The translations under genes and the position numbers were made by a program. Below, piece by piece: positions 8,788 to 17,129 of a DNA stretch of 64,000 nucleotides. The notes under the pieces are model-generated. The model saw nothing but the letters and a program-made list of their open reading frames with translations, searched no databases and was not told where the DNA came from. Position 1 is the stretch's first letter. Each line of letters starts with the position of its first letter. This DNA is from Microbacterium dextranolyticum (GTDB lineage: Bacteria; Actinomycetota; Actinomycetes; Actinomycetales; Microbacteriaceae): contig NZ_JAFBBR010000001.1 in the NCBI RefSeq assembly GCF_016907295.1, positions 806,001 to 870,000 of the forward strand. The letters are read 5' to 3'.

Positions 8788-10749
8788 ATGAACGCGCCGG
8801 ATGCCGCTGAGATCGCCCGACTGCAAGCCGAAGCCGAGGCCGCCGAAGCGGCGCTGAAGCTCGCGCAGGCCAAAGCCGCGCTCGCCGCCGCACAGGCGGC
8901 CGCGGCGAGTGCGGCAGGTGCTGCCGGGGCGGATGCCGCGGGTGCTGGAGCGGCGGATGCTGAGGAGAAGTCGGCGCAGAGCGAGGAATCGGCCCCAGAG
9001 CCTCCTCAGGAATCCGCATCTCCTCAGGAGCCGACCGCCGAATCGGCCGCTGGACAGGCCGCCCCGACGGAGAAGCCGGCCGAGGCGGTGCCCGAGGCAT
9101 CCGCGGGGCCGCTCGACCACGACCAGGTCGCCGCGATCACGAAGGGGTACACCTTCGAGGGGGCGACGCTGGATCTCGGCGCGCTGATGAACACCGACCC
9201 TGTCGCGGGCGCGCAGATCCGCATCCCCCTCGCGATGATGAACCGGCACGGGCTCGTCGCCGGAGCCACCGGAACCGGCAAGACCCGCACCCTGCAGGGC
9301 CTCGCCGAGCAGCTCGCCGCCAAGGGCGTGCCTGTCTTCGCGGCCGATATGAAGGGCGATCTCTCCGGCGTCGCGACGCCGGGTGAGCCCAGCGACAAGC
9401 TGCTCGCCCGCACAAAGGCGATCGGCCAGGACTGGACGCCGGAGGCATCCGTCACCGAGTACTTCGCCCTCGGCGGCATCGGCAAGGGTGTGCCGGTGCG
9501 CGCGACCGTGTCGGGCTTCGGTCCGCTGCTGCTGAGCAAGGTGCTGGGCCTCAACGCCACGCAGGAATCGAGCCTCGGACTGGTCTTCCACTACGCCGAC
9601 GCGAACGGCCTCGCCCTGGTCGACCTCTCCGACCTGCGCGCCGTCCTCACCTGGCTCACGAGCGACGAGGGCAAGGGCGAGCTCAAGGAGCTCGGCGGCC
9701 TCTCGGCGGCGACGGCGGGTGTCATCCTGCGCGAGCTCATCACGTTCGCCGACGACGGGGCCGACGTCTTCTTCGGCGAGCCCGAGTTCGATGTGCACGA
9801 CTTCCTGCGGACGGCGCCCGACGGGCGCGGCGTCATCTCGCTGCTCGAGGTGCCCGGCGTCGCCGACAAACCGGCACTGTTCTCGACGTTCCTCATGTAC
9901 CTGCTCGCGGAGCTGTACGAGCTGCTGCCCGAGGTGGGCGACGCCGACAAGCCGAAGCTCGTCTTCTTCTTCGACGAGGCGCATCTGCTGTTCAAGGATG
10001 CCTCGAAGGACTTCCTCGCCTCGATCACCCAGACCGTGCGCCTCATCCGCTCGAAGGGCGTCGGCGTCTTCTTCGTGACGCAGACCCCGAAAGACGTCCC
10101 CGGCGACGTTCTCGCGCAGCTCGGCTCGCGCGTGCAGCATGCGCTGCGCGCCTTCACGCCCGACGACGCGAAGGCGCTGCGCGCCACCGTCGGGACCTAC
10201 CCGAAGAGCGGCTACGACCTCGAACGGGTGCTGCAGGAACTCGGCACCGGTGAGGCGATCGTCACGGTGATGAGCGAGCGGGGAGCGCCGACGCCCGTGG
10301 CCTGGACGCGCCTGCGTGCGCCGCAGGGGCTCATGTCGCCGACGCCCGATCCCGACATCGAGAAGGCCGTGCAGGCCTCGCCATTGCTCGCGAAGTACGG
10401 CACCGCAATCGATCCGGAATCGGCGCGCGAGATCCTCGCGGCGAAGATGAACGCCGCCGCCGAGAAGGTCGCCGCCGACGAGGCCGCCGCAGCGCAGGCC
10501 GCCGCCGACAAGGAACAGGCCGCGGCGGACAAGGAGCTCGCGAAGCAGCAGGCAGCCGCGGCCAAGGCTGAGGCGGCGGCCGAGAAGGAGCGTCAGAAAG
10601 AGTACGACCGTCTCATGAAGGCATCCGGAGGGTCGCCGCGGAGCAAGCCTCAGAAGTCGGCGCTCGAGCAGGTCCTGAACTCCACATCGACGCAGACGAT
10701 TCTGAACTCCGTCATCCGCGGCATCTTCGGTAACGGCCGCCGGCGCTGA
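8788..10749 (+). CDS. HerA-like helicase/NTPase, DUF853 family (YjgR-like)
   Basis: 653 aa. Residues 1-110 are an Ala/Glu-rich coiled-coil-like region, then a DUF853 P-loop ATPase. Walker A is GATGTGKT near residue 158, Walker B FFFDEAHLL near 393, and a sensor-like FVTQTPKDVP follows. Residues 545-610 are again an Ala/Lys/Glu helix, and the C-terminus ends in a short basic tail (FGNGRRR). DUF853 proteins are related to the HerA/FtsK motor superfamily; their cellular role is not established. The start is fixed by the TAGGCT box. Ala-rich ends are common in actinobacterial members. Confidence 0.88.
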   Translation: MNAPDAAEIARLQAEAEAAEAALKLAQAKAALAAAQAAAASAAGAAGADAAGAGAADAEEKSAQSEESAPEPPQESASPQEPTAESAAGQAAPTEKPAEAVPEASAGPLDHDQVAAITKGYTFEGATLDLGALMNTDPVAGAQIRIPLAMMNRHGLVAGATGTGKTRTLQGLAEQLAAKGVPVFAADMKGDLSGVATPGEPSDKLLARTKAIGQDWTPEASVTEYFALGGIGKGVPVRATVSGFGPLLLSKVLGLNATQESSLGLVFHYADANGLALVDLSDLRAVLTWLTSDEGKGELKELGGLSAATAGVILRELITFADDGADVFFGEPEFDVHDFLRTAPDGRGVISLLEVPGVADKPALFSTFLMYLLAELYELLPEVGDADKPKLVFFFDEAHLLFKDASKDFLASITQTVRLIRSKGVGVFFVTQTPKDVPGDVLAQLGSRVQHALRAFTPDDAKALRATVGTYPKSGYDLERVLQELGTGEAIVTVMSERGAPTPVAWTRLRAPQGLMSPTPDPDIEKAVQASPLLAKYGTAIDPESAREILAAKMNAAAEKVAADEAAAAQAAADKEQAAADKELAKQQAAAAKAEAAAEKERQKEYDRLMKASGGSPRSKPQKSALEQVLNSTSTQTILNSVIRGIFGNGRRR

Positions 10750-10752
10750 CCC

Positions 10753-10800
10753 GTCCCGCCCCTCCTCCGATAGGGATCCGATAGGGAGTAAGGGCGGGAC
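10753..10800. terminator. Inverted repeat with a tandem 11-bp repeat in its loop
   Basis: Arms GTCCCGCCC (10753-10761) and GGGCGGGAC (10792-10800) are perfectly complementary. The loop holds two exact head-to-tail copies of TCCGATAGGGA (10766-10776 and 10777-10787). It starts 4 bases after the HerA-like stop codon, so it may terminate that transcript; the tandem repeat also lies about 50-70 bp ahead of the next start and could bind a regulator. Confidence 0.5.
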
Positions 10801-10833
10801 CGCAAGGGGGTGCGTGCGCGGCGGCGGCCGGGT

Positions 10834-10839
10834 TAGCGT
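10834..10839 (+). promoter_or_regulatory. TAGCGT -10 box of the SDR-DUF2867 gene
   Basis: TAGCGT ends 7 nt before the ATG at 10847. A GTG at 10838 is inside the box, so the box favours the ATG as start. Confidence 0.45.
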
Positions 10840-10846
10840 GACCGAC

Positions 10847-12427
10847 ATGGAGCATTCGGACACCCCGCTGTCGACCCCGACGGGCGAGGAGGAGGCACTG
10901 CGCGCGCAGCCCGGCCCGGCCGGTGCGCCGCCGCTGGTCCTGGTGCTGGGGTCGACGGGCTACATCGGAGGACGGCTCGTGCCACGGCTTCTCGCCGGCG
11001 GCTACCGCGTGCGGGTGCTGGTGCGCGACCCCGCCCGTCTCGGAGCATTCGATTGGGGCGACCGGGTGGAGGTCGCCCCCGGGTCGGCGACCGACCGTGA
11101 CGCCGTCGCCGCGGCCTGCGCCGGTGTGGACGCGCTGTACTACCTCATCCACTCGATGGGTCAGGGGGCGGGGTTCGAGCGGGCCGACCTCGAGGCGGCG
11201 CGGACCGTCGCGGATGCTGCGGCCGCGGCATCCGTCGGTCGCATCGTCTATCTCGGCGGGCTGCATCCCGAGGGCGTCGCGCTCAGCCCCCACCTGCGCT
11301 CGCGCGTCGAGGTCGGGGAGGTGCTGCTCGCCAGCGGCGTGCCGACTCTGGTGCTGCAGGCGGGCGTCGTCATCGGATCGGGCTCGGCCTCGTTCGAGAT
11401 GATCCGCCACCTCACCGAGGTGCTGCCGTACATGCCCGCGCCGCGCTGGGTGCGCAACGTCATCCAGCCGATCGCCGTGCGCGATGTGCTGTACTACCTG
11501 CTCGCCGCCGCCCGCGTTCCGCACGAGATCTCGCGGGCCGTCGACATCGGCGGGCCCGACGTGCTGCGCTACGGCCAGATGATGAACGGCTACGCCGTCG
11601 AGGCGGGTCTGCCGCAACGGCCGATCGCGCCGTTGCCGGTGCTCACGCCCGGCCTCGCGTCCCACTGGGTCAACGTCGTGACCCCGGTGCCCCGGTCGAT
11701 CGCGCGCCCGCTGATCGCGTCGCTGCAGAACGAGTGCGTCATGGACGACCGCGACATCGACGCGATCATCCCGCCCCCCGAAGGCGGCCTCACCTCGTAC
11801 CGCCGGGCCGTCGCGCTCGCCCTCGGGCGCGTCGAGGCCGACTCTGTCGAGACGAGCTGGCAGGATGCCGAGGTCACCGGCGTCCCGTCGGATCCGCTCC
11901 CGTCCGACCCCGAGTGGGCGGGGCGCACCGTCTTCACGGATGTGCGGACGGCCGACACCCCGGCATCCCCCGAGAGCCTCTGGGCGGTCATCGAGGGGAT
12001 CGGCGGTGAGAACGGCTGGTACTCGGCGCCGCTGCTCTGGGCGGTCCGCGGCTGGATGGATCGCGTCGTCGGCGGTGTCGGGCTGTCGCGCGGACGTCGT
12101 AGCCGCTCGCGCGTCGCGGTGGGCGACGCGATCGACTTCTGGCGCGTCGAGAAGGTCGAGCCCGGGCACCTGCTGCGTCTGCGCGCGGAGATGAAGGTGC
12201 CGGGGCTCGCGTGGCTCGACCTGCAGTGCGAGCCGGGCGAGGGCGGGGGAGCGCGCTACCGCCAGCGCGCGGTGTTCTTCCCGTCGGGGCTCGCCGGTCG
12301 GCTGTACTGGCTGTCCGTTCTGCCGTTCCACGGCTTCATCTTCCGCGGTATGGCGAACCGCATCACCGCGGCCGCCGAGGCCGAGGGCGATCGTGGCCCG
12401 GCGACGCCGGGGACACCTGCGACCTAG
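10847..12427 (+). CDS. NAD(P)-binding SDR protein with C-terminal DUF2867 domain
   Basis: 526 aa, two domains. Residues 30-330 are an atypical short-chain dehydrogenase Rossmann fold with the nucleotide loop GSTGYIGG near residue 35 and YYLIHSMG, as in the NAD(P)H-binding (YbjT/NmrA-like) group. Residues 370-515 are DUF2867, a SRPBCC-like lipid- or ligand-binding fold (FTDVRTADTPASPESLW, VEPGHLLRLRAEMKVPG). The pairing is a recognised architecture of unknown substrate; a membrane-lipid or isoprenoid substrate is a guess. The stop codon TAG is at the same time the first three bases of the TAGACT promoter of the next gene. Confidence 0.85.
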   Translation: MEHSDTPLSTPTGEEEALRAQPGPAGAPPLVLVLGSTGYIGGRLVPRLLAGGYRVRVLVRDPARLGAFDWGDRVEVAPGSATDRDAVAAACAGVDALYYLIHSMGQGAGFERADLEAARTVADAAAAASVGRIVYLGGLHPEGVALSPHLRSRVEVGEVLLASGVPTLVLQAGVVIGSGSASFEMIRHLTEVLPYMPAPRWVRNVIQPIAVRDVLYYLLAAARVPHEISRAVDIGGPDVLRYGQMMNGYAVEAGLPQRPIAPLPVLTPGLASHWVNVVTPVPRSIARPLIASLQNECVMDDRDIDAIIPPPEGGLTSYRRAVALALGRVEADSVETSWQDAEVTGVPSDPLPSDPEWAGRTVFTDVRTADTPASPESLWAVIEGIGGENGWYSAPLLWAVRGWMDRVVGGVGLSRGRRSRSRVAVGDAIDFWRVEKVEPGHLLRLRAEMKVPGLAWLDLQCEPGEGGGARYRQRAVFFPSGLAGRLYWLSVLPFHGFIFRGMANRITAAAEAEGDRGPATPGTPAT

Positions 12428-12430
12428 ACT
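12425..12430 (+). promoter_or_regulatory. TAGACT -10 box built on the upstream stop codon
   Basis: TAGACT ends 6 nt before the ATG at 12437. Its TAG is the stop codon of the SDR-DUF2867 gene. Confidence 0.55.
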
Positions 12431-12436
12431 CGCGGG

Positions 12437-13051
12437 ATGCCTCACCTGCGACCGTTCCGACCCGGAGACGACGCCGCGCTCGCCGAGATCTGCCTCAGGA
12501 CGGCGGATGCCGGCGCCGACGCGACGGGCATCCTCGAAGACGACGACGTCTGGGCCGCGGTCTTCGTGTTGCCGTACGCCGTGCGGCATCCGGATCTCGC
12601 GTTCGTCGTCGAGACCGACGACGGGCGCGCCGCCGGATATGTGGTCGGCGCCGACGACACCGACGCGTTCGAGAACTGGTTCGCCGCGGAGTGGTGGCCC
12701 CGCCATGCGGAGCGGTGGCCCCGACCCGCCACGCCGCCCGACGGGGCGACCCCGTCGCGGCAGGAGGGTCTGCTGACCTACGCCTACGGGCGGCGCGCCG
12801 GGGCTGAGCCGTTCGCCGCGACGTATCCGGCGCATCTGCACATCGACCTCCTTCCCGAGCTGCAGGGGCAGGGGTGGGGCAGGCGGCTCATCGACGAGCT
12901 CGCGGGCGCCCTGCGCGCCCGAGGAGTGGCGGGTCTGCACCTCGCGACCGACACGCGCAATGCCGGCGCGATCACGTTCTACGAGAGACTCGGCTTCCGT
13001 CGCATCCCGTCGCACGCCGACGTCGTCGCGTTCGGGATGTCGCTCGGCTGA
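12437..13051 (+). CDS. GNAT family N-acetyltransferase
   Basis: 204 aa. The acetyl-CoA site is seen as LPELQGQGWGRRLID (Q/R-x-x-G-x-G/A signature) near residue 140, followed by NAGAITFYERLGF, the usual strand-helix end of GNAT proteins. An N-terminal part with a Trp-rich segment (ENWFAAEWWPRHAERWP) resembles acetyltransferases related to O-GlcNAcase-associated domains. Substrate unknown. Transcribed from its own leaderless promoter. Confidence 0.85.
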   Translation: MPHLRPFRPGDDAALAEICLRTADAGADATGILEDDDVWAAVFVLPYAVRHPDLAFVVETDDGRAAGYVVGADDTDAFENWFAAEWWPRHAERWPRPATPPDGATPSRQEGLLTYAYGRRAGAEPFAATYPAHLHIDLLPELQGQGWGRRLIDELAGALRARGVAGLHLATDTRNAGAITFYERLGFRRIPSHADVVAFGMSLG

Positions 13052-13092
13052 CGCGGCGGTTTCTCCCGAGATCGTCGCGGGGCGCTCCGGCG

Positions 13093-13098
13093 TAGGCT
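13093..13098 (+). promoter_or_regulatory. TAGGCT -10 box of the mogA-moaE operon (leaderless)
   Basis: TAGGCT ends 6 nt before the GTG at 13105; it selects this GTG as start. Confidence 0.6.
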
Positions 13099-13104
13099 GG
13101 CGGG

Positions 13105-13584
13105 GTGAGCGTTCCCGCCCTGGTGATCACCGTGTCCGATCGTTCCGCGGCGGGGGTCCGCACCGATGCGAGCGGCCCGGTCGCCGTCGTCGCGTTGCGC
13201 GAGGCGGGCTTCGGATGCCCCGAGGCGGTCGTCATCCCCGATGGGGCGGATGCCGTGGAGGAAGCACTGGGCGTGGCGCTCGAGGCGGGCATCCGGCTCA
13301 TCGTCACGACCGGTGGGACCGGGCTCGCGCCCCGCGACCAGACCCCCGAGGGCACGCGCCGGGTGATCGAACGCGACCTGCCCGGCGTCGCCGAAGAGCT
13401 CCGCCGCCGCGGGCTCGACGACACCCCGGCCGCGATGCTGTCGCGCGGCGTCGCGGGCGTCGCGGGTGACGCCCTGATCGTGAACCTTCCCGGATCGCCG
13501 CGCGCCGTGGCATCCGGTATGCCTGTGATCACGGCGATCGCGCACCACGCCCTCGCACAGCTCGACGGAGGAGACCACGCATGA
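13105..13584 (+). CDS. mogA: MogA/MoaB family molybdenum cofactor protein
   Basis: 159 aa, a single MoCF-binding domain. It adenylylates molybdopterin before metal insertion (MogA role) or has the related MoaB role; the two cannot be separated by sequence alone. The nucleotide-binding TTGGTGLAPRDQTPE motif, with the conserved Asp and Pro, is near residue 71, and NLPGSPRAV near 132 is the second signature. Overlaps moaE by ATGA, so the two are co-translated. Works with MoeA encoded at 15825-17129. Confidence 0.9.
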   Translation: MSVPALVITVSDRSAAGVRTDASGPVAVVALREAGFGCPEAVVIPDGADAVEEALGVALEAGIRLIVTTGGTGLAPRDQTPEGTRRVIERDLPGVAEELRRRGLDDTPAAMLSRGVAGVAGDALIVNLPGSPRAVASGMPVITAIAHHALAQLDGGDHA

Positions 13585-14006
13585 CCATCCGCATCGCCCG
13601 CATCAGCGACACCGCCCTCGACGTCACGGAACACCTCGCCGCTGTCGAGGAGCCCTGGGTCGGCGCCGTGACGAGCTTCGTCGGAACGGTGCGTGAGAAC
13701 GACCCCGACGCGCGGACGCCCGTCGTCGCGCTCGAGTACTCCGCCCATCCGGATGCCGAGGCCACGCTCCACGACATCGTCACGACCGCGATCGGCGAGC
13801 ACCGCGCCGTCGTCGCCGTGAGCCACCGCACGGGGCGTCTCGTCGTCGGCGATGCCGCCGTCGTCATCGCCGTCGGAACGGCCCACCGCGACGAGGCGTT
13901 CGGGATCTGCCGCACCGTGATCGAGGAGATCAAGCGCTCCCTGCCGGTGTGGAAGAAGCAATGGACCGACGACGGCGACGCCACCTGGAAGGGCATCGGC
14001 GGCTGA
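13581..14006 (+). CDS. moaE: Molybdopterin synthase catalytic subunit MoaE
   Basis: 141 aa. Converts cyclic pyranopterin monophosphate to molybdopterin using the thiocarboxylated MoaD C-terminus. Signatures seen: GAVTSFVGTVREND near residue 27, ALEYSAHPDAE, VSHRTGRLVVGD and the active-site lysines in EEIKRSLPVWKKQW near residue 115. The partner MoaD is encoded convergently (14086-14319). Starts within the last codons of mogA (ATGA). Confidence 0.95.
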   Translation: MTIRIARISDTALDVTEHLAAVEEPWVGAVTSFVGTVRENDPDARTPVVALEYSAHPDAEATLHDIVTTAIGEHRAVVAVSHRTGRLVVGDAAVVIAVGTAHRDEAFGICRTVIEEIKRSLPVWKKQWTDDGDATWKGIGG

Positions 14007-14020
14007 GCCTTCCGGTACCG

Positions 14021-14045
14021 GCCCGCGGCCGGCCCCGCCGCGGGC
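14021..14045. terminator. Hairpin between convergent moaE and moaD
   Basis: Arms GCCCGCGGC (14021-14029) and GCCGCGGGC (14037-14045) pair over 9 bp with a 7-nt loop. Positioned 15 bases after moaE and 41 bases beyond the moaD stop. Confidence 0.55.
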
Positions 14046-14085
14046 GTCGGAGGCAGCGCCGCGGGCGCGGGCGTCGGCGTGCCGA

Positions 14086-14319
14086 TCAGCCGCCGGCGAA
14101 GGGCGGCAGCACGTCGACGAGGCTCGCGTCGGTGAGCGCGATGTCGTCGTCGGTGCGCCGGCCGTCGACCAGCACGGCGCAGCGGGGCAGGATGCCGCCG
14201 AGTGCCGGATGCTCGTCGACGAGCGCCGCGCGCAGATCGCCGAGCGTCGACTCGGTGCGCTGCTCCTCGGGCGTGCCGACCGCCTCTTCGGCCGCGGCGA
14301 AGTAGCGAACGCGCGCCAT
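14086..14319 (-). CDS. moaD: MoaD-type sulfur carrier (molybdopterin synthase small subunit)
   Basis: 77 aa, ubiquitin-like beta-grasp fold. The C-terminal Gly-Gly (PPFAGG) is the site of adenylation by MoeB and of sulfur loading. MARVRYFAAAEEAVG is the usual first strand. The start ATG overlaps the mobA stop codon as TGATG, so translation is coupled. Last gene of the moeB-moeA-moaC-mobA-moaD operon. Confidence 0.93.
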   Translation of the reverse strand: MARVRYFAAAEEAVGTPEEQRTESTLGDLRAALVDEHPALGGILPRCAVLVDGRRTDDDIALTDASLVDVLPPFAGG

Positions 14320-15314
14320 CAGTGCGTCCCGCCGGGTGCGCCGTCCCACGCGGTGGCGAGATCGACCACCGCCGCGACCGCGGTGCGTACGTCGTCGGGG
14401 GTTCCCCCGGCGAGCCCCGCGACGAGGCCGGCGACGAAGGCGCTGAACGGTGCGGCGGGCCGCGCCACTCCGTTCGCGACGTCACGGGCGAGGTCGAGGA
14501 TCAGCGAGATCGGCAGATCGTCCTCGGCGAGGCCGAACCGTTCGCGCAGGGCAGCCGCCCACGCGTCGAGGGCTTCGGGGGGAAGGGTGCGGTCGCTCAT
14601 GAGGTCTCCTTCGGGGAGGGCGAGCTGGGACGGGGGAGAGGTGAGGGTTCCGACGGGCGGAGCGGGGGCGGCGGCGCGGACGGGCGCCACGGCGCCCGTC
14701 CGCGCCACATCGTCCCAGGTGTCGATGTCGATGGTCGCATCGGTCGGCGCGGCGAGCACGACTGCACCGAGCGGCGCGAGAAGCGCCCGCGCCGGCGCGT
14801 TCACGCCGCGGCCCGGCAGGGCACGTGCGGCGGCGCGCAGTTCGTCGACGGGGTAGAGGCCGGTGAGCCATTGGGGCCGCGCGTCGCCGTCGCTGAGACA
14901 GAAGCCCCCGCGAGCATCGCCGTCCGACGACGTCGCACGTGCCGCGTGCAGCCGTGTGACGGCCGCGACGGGATCCACCAGATCGGCCGCGAGGACGAAG
15001 AGCCACGAGGGGGACGCGGGCCCGTGCGCACCGTCGTCGGGCTCGGACAGGTGGTCGAGTGCGGCGACGATCGCGGCGGCGGGGCCCGAGAACGGCGGAT
15101 CCTCCCGCAGCCAGACGAGCGAGCGGATGCGCGGTGCGCCGTCGATGCCGGGGCGCCGCGGACCGACGATCACCACGGGGTCGCAGCCGGCCGCGGCATC
15201 GACGGCTCGCTGCAGCAGCGGGCGTCCCTGCACCTCGAAGAGCGGCTTGTCGAGGCCCCCCAGGCGCGACGCGCGGCCCCCGGCGAGGAGGATCGCGCCC
15301 GTGGTGGGCATCAT
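14319..15314 (-). CDS. mobA: MobA-like molybdenum cofactor guanylyltransferase fused to DUF6457
   Basis: 331 aa. Residues 1-205 are the MobA nucleotidyltransferase: GAILLAGGRASRLGGLDKP near residue 7 carries the GTP-binding loop and Lys, and the DLVDPVAA segment the metal-binding Asp region. A Pro/Ala-rich linker (205-238) joins a helical DUF6457 domain (239-331). In many actinobacteria DUF6457 is a separate protein of about 90 aa, also found beside Mo genes. Remarkably M239 is preceded by AAGGAG with 5-nt spacing, so the domain may also be made alone. Overlaps moaC by ATGA and moaD by one base. Confidence 0.88.
   Translation of the reverse strand: MMPTTGAILLAGGRASRLGGLDKPLFEVQGRPLLQRAVDAAAGCDPVVIVGPRRPGIDGAPRIRSLVWLREDPPFSGPAAAIVAALDHLSEPDDGAHGPASPSWLFVLAADLVDPVAAVTRLHAARATSSDGDARGGFCLSDGDARPQWLTGLYPVDELRAAARALPGRGVNAPARALLAPLGAVVLAAPTDATIDIDTWDDVARTGAVAPVRAAAPAPPVGTLTSPPSQLALPEGDLMSDRTLPPEALDAWAAALRERFGLAEDDLPISLILDLARDVANGVARPAAPFSAFVAGLVAGLAGGTPDDVRTAVAAVVDLATAWDGAPGGTH
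14598..14611 (-). promoter_or_regulatory. Internal Shine-Dalgarno and ATG inside mobA
   Basis: On the minus strand AAGGAG (14611-14606) stands 5 nt before an in-frame ATG (14600-14598), codon 239 of mobA. Translation from it yields a 93-aa protein equal to the DUF6457 domain. It is one of the strongest ribosome binding sites of the window and would be surprising by chance at a domain boundary. Confidence 0.6.
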
Positions 15315-15781
15315 TCCGGACGCGTCCAGTCGCCGCTCTTGCCGCCGGTCTTGCGCACGAGGCGCACGTTCTCGACGGCGGTCGATTTGTCCATGCCCTT
15401 CACCATGTCGACGACGGCGAGGGCGGCGACGGCGACGGCGGTGAGCGCTTCCATCTCGACGCCGGTGCGGTCGGCCGTGCGGACCGTCGCCTCGATCTCG
15501 ACGCCGTCGTCGACGATGTCGACGTCGACCACGGCGCCGTGGACGCCGATCACGTGAGCGAGCGGCAGCAGCTCGGGGGTGCGCTTGGCGGCTTGGATGC
15601 CGCTGATGCGCGCCACGGCGAGCACGTCGCCCTTCGGGGTGGTGCCGTCGCGCAGCGCGGCGATGACGTGCGGCGCGCAGCGCACGAAACCGCGCGCCGT
15701 CGCCGCACGGACAGTCGGCTGCTTCTCGGTCACATCGACCATGCGGGCGTGTCCGGCGGCGTCCAGATGGGTGAAGGTCAT
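15311..15781 (-). CDS. moaC: Cyclic pyranopterin monophosphate synthase MoaC
   Basis: 156 aa, normal length. Second enzyme of cofactor synthesis, turning the MoaA product into cPMP. Hallmarks: MVDVTEKQPTVRAA, KGDVLAVARISGIQAAKRT, LPLAHVI, and the C-terminal DMVKGMDK with catalytic Lys and Asp. GAGGA just upstream of the ATG serves as ribosome binding site. Lies 43 bases after moeA and overlaps mobA by four. Confidence 0.96.
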   Translation of the reverse strand: MTFTHLDAAGHARMVDVTEKQPTVRAATARGFVRCAPHVIAALRDGTTPKGDVLAVARISGIQAAKRTPELLPLAHVIGVHGAVVDVDIVDDGVEIEATVRTADRTGVEMEALTAVAVAALAVVDMVKGMDKSTAVENVRLVRKTGGKSGDWTRPE

Positions 15782-15824
15782 GGCATCCTCGTGTTCTCGG
15801 GTTCGATCTGCGGCATCCGGCCGC

Positions 15825-17129
15825 TCAGTCGATCAGCATCACGTCGACGAGGTCGCCCGCCGCGACCGCGTCGACCTCGGCGGCGACGACGGCGTACCCC
15901 TCGGCGCCGCCGAGCCGTCCCGCGAGGTGCGAGCCTCCGCTGGAGGCGGGCGCGGCACGCCAGACGGCGGGGTCGGTGCGGTCGATCGTCACGGGCAGGT
16001 ACTGGCGACGCCCCGCCGGCGTGCGCCAGCCGACGGCGGCGGGGATGCGCAGAAGGGGGCGCCGCACCTCGGTGCGCCCCTGCAGCGCGAGAAGGGCCGG
16101 GCGGACGAACACCTCGAACGACACCGCGGCGCTGACGGGGTTGCCGGGCAGACCGAACAGCAGCGTGCGGCCCGCGAGGCCGAAACCCTGCGGCTTCCCG
16201 GGCTGCATCGCGACCTTCCCGAAGGTCATCTGCGAGACCGTCTGGCGAACGACCTCGTAGGCGCCCGCGCTGACGCCGCCGGTGAAGACCACCGCATCCG
16301 CCGCGTCGGGGCCGGTGGTGACCTCATCGAGGAGAGCTCGCAGCGCCGAGCCCTCGTCGTCGACGATCTCGCGGCGGACGACCCGCGCTCCGGTCGCCGC
16401 GATCACGCCCGCGAGCAGGATGCCATTGGACTCGGGGATCTGCCCGCGCTCGAGTCGGACGCCCTCCGCCCCGGTCGCGCTCCCGAGTCGCTCCAGCGGA
16501 ACCAACTCGCTGCCGGTAGACACGACGACGACGCGGGGGGCGACCGCCGCCGTCACCTCGGAGATGCCGACGGCGGCGAGGGCGCCGATCTGCAGCGGGC
16601 CGAGCAGGGTGCCCGCGGGCAGGACCACGTCGCCGCGCCGGGTGTCCTCGCCGCGGCGGCGCACGTGCACGCCGCGGCGCGCGGGGGCGGATGCCACCGC
16701 GATGACACCGAGCGAGTCGGCGAGCCCGCCGACGGTGTCTTCGAACGGGACGATCGTGTCGGCCGCGGTGGGCAGGGGCGAGCCCGTCATGATGCGCGCC
16801 GCCTCGCCGGTACCGATCGCGGGGTCGACGGCGCTCCCGGCGGGCAGGTCGGCGACGACCCGCAGCCGCACCGGAGCATCGGCGTTCGCCGCCGCGACAT
16901 CGACGTGGTGCACGGCGAATCCGTCCATCGCGGAGTTGTCGAAGGGCGGCAGATCGATCACGGCGCGCGCCGGAGCGGCCAGGGTCGCGCCGAGCGCATC
17001 CGCCAGCGGGACAGTCCGCGCGGGCACCGGGACGACGGCGGCGAGCACCGCCGCGAGGTGCTCGTCGACGGTCAGGAGGGCGCGGGCGTGCAGGCCCGCG
17101 CCGTCGCTGGTGCCGGACGGCGTCGTCAC
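15825..17129 (-). CDS. moeA: Molybdopterin molybdenumtransferase MoeA
   Basis: 434 aa. Inserts molybdate into adenylylated molybdopterin. Signatures: LPPFDNSAMDGFAV near residue 50, IMTGSPLPTAADTIVPFED, the VFTGGVSAGAYE MoCF motif near 270, QPGKPQGFG and FGLPGNPVSAAVSFEVF near 330, then the C-terminal beta domain. The start is the GTG of a GTGA overlap with moeB; longer in-frame starts fall inside moeB and give unrelated sequence. Confidence 0.95.
   Translation of the reverse strand: MTTPSGTSDGAGLHARALLTVDEHLAAVLAAVVPVPARTVPLADALGATLAAPARAVIDLPPFDNSAMDGFAVHHVDVAAANADAPVRLRVVADLPAGSAVDPAIGTGEAARIMTGSPLPTAADTIVPFEDTVGGLADSLGVIAVASAPARRGVHVRRRGEDTRRGDVVLPAGTLLGPLQIGALAAVGISEVTAAVAPRVVVVSTGSELVPLERLGSATGAEGVRLERGQIPESNGILLAGVIAATGARVVRREIVDDEGSALRALLDEVTTGPDAADAVVFTGGVSAGAYEVVRQTVSQMTFGKVAMQPGKPQGFGLAGRTLLFGLPGNPVSAAVSFEVFVRPALLALQGRTEVRRPLLRIPAAVGWRTPAGRRQYLPVTIDRTDPAVWRAAPASSGGSHLAGRLGGAEGYAVVAAEVDAVAAGDLVDVMLID

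Noticed and set aside
10814..10846. Longer start of the SDR-DUF2867 gene at 10814 or 10838
   Set aside because: Both would lie in or before the TAGCGT -10 hexamer; the extra residues are Arg/Gly-rich and unlike the family.
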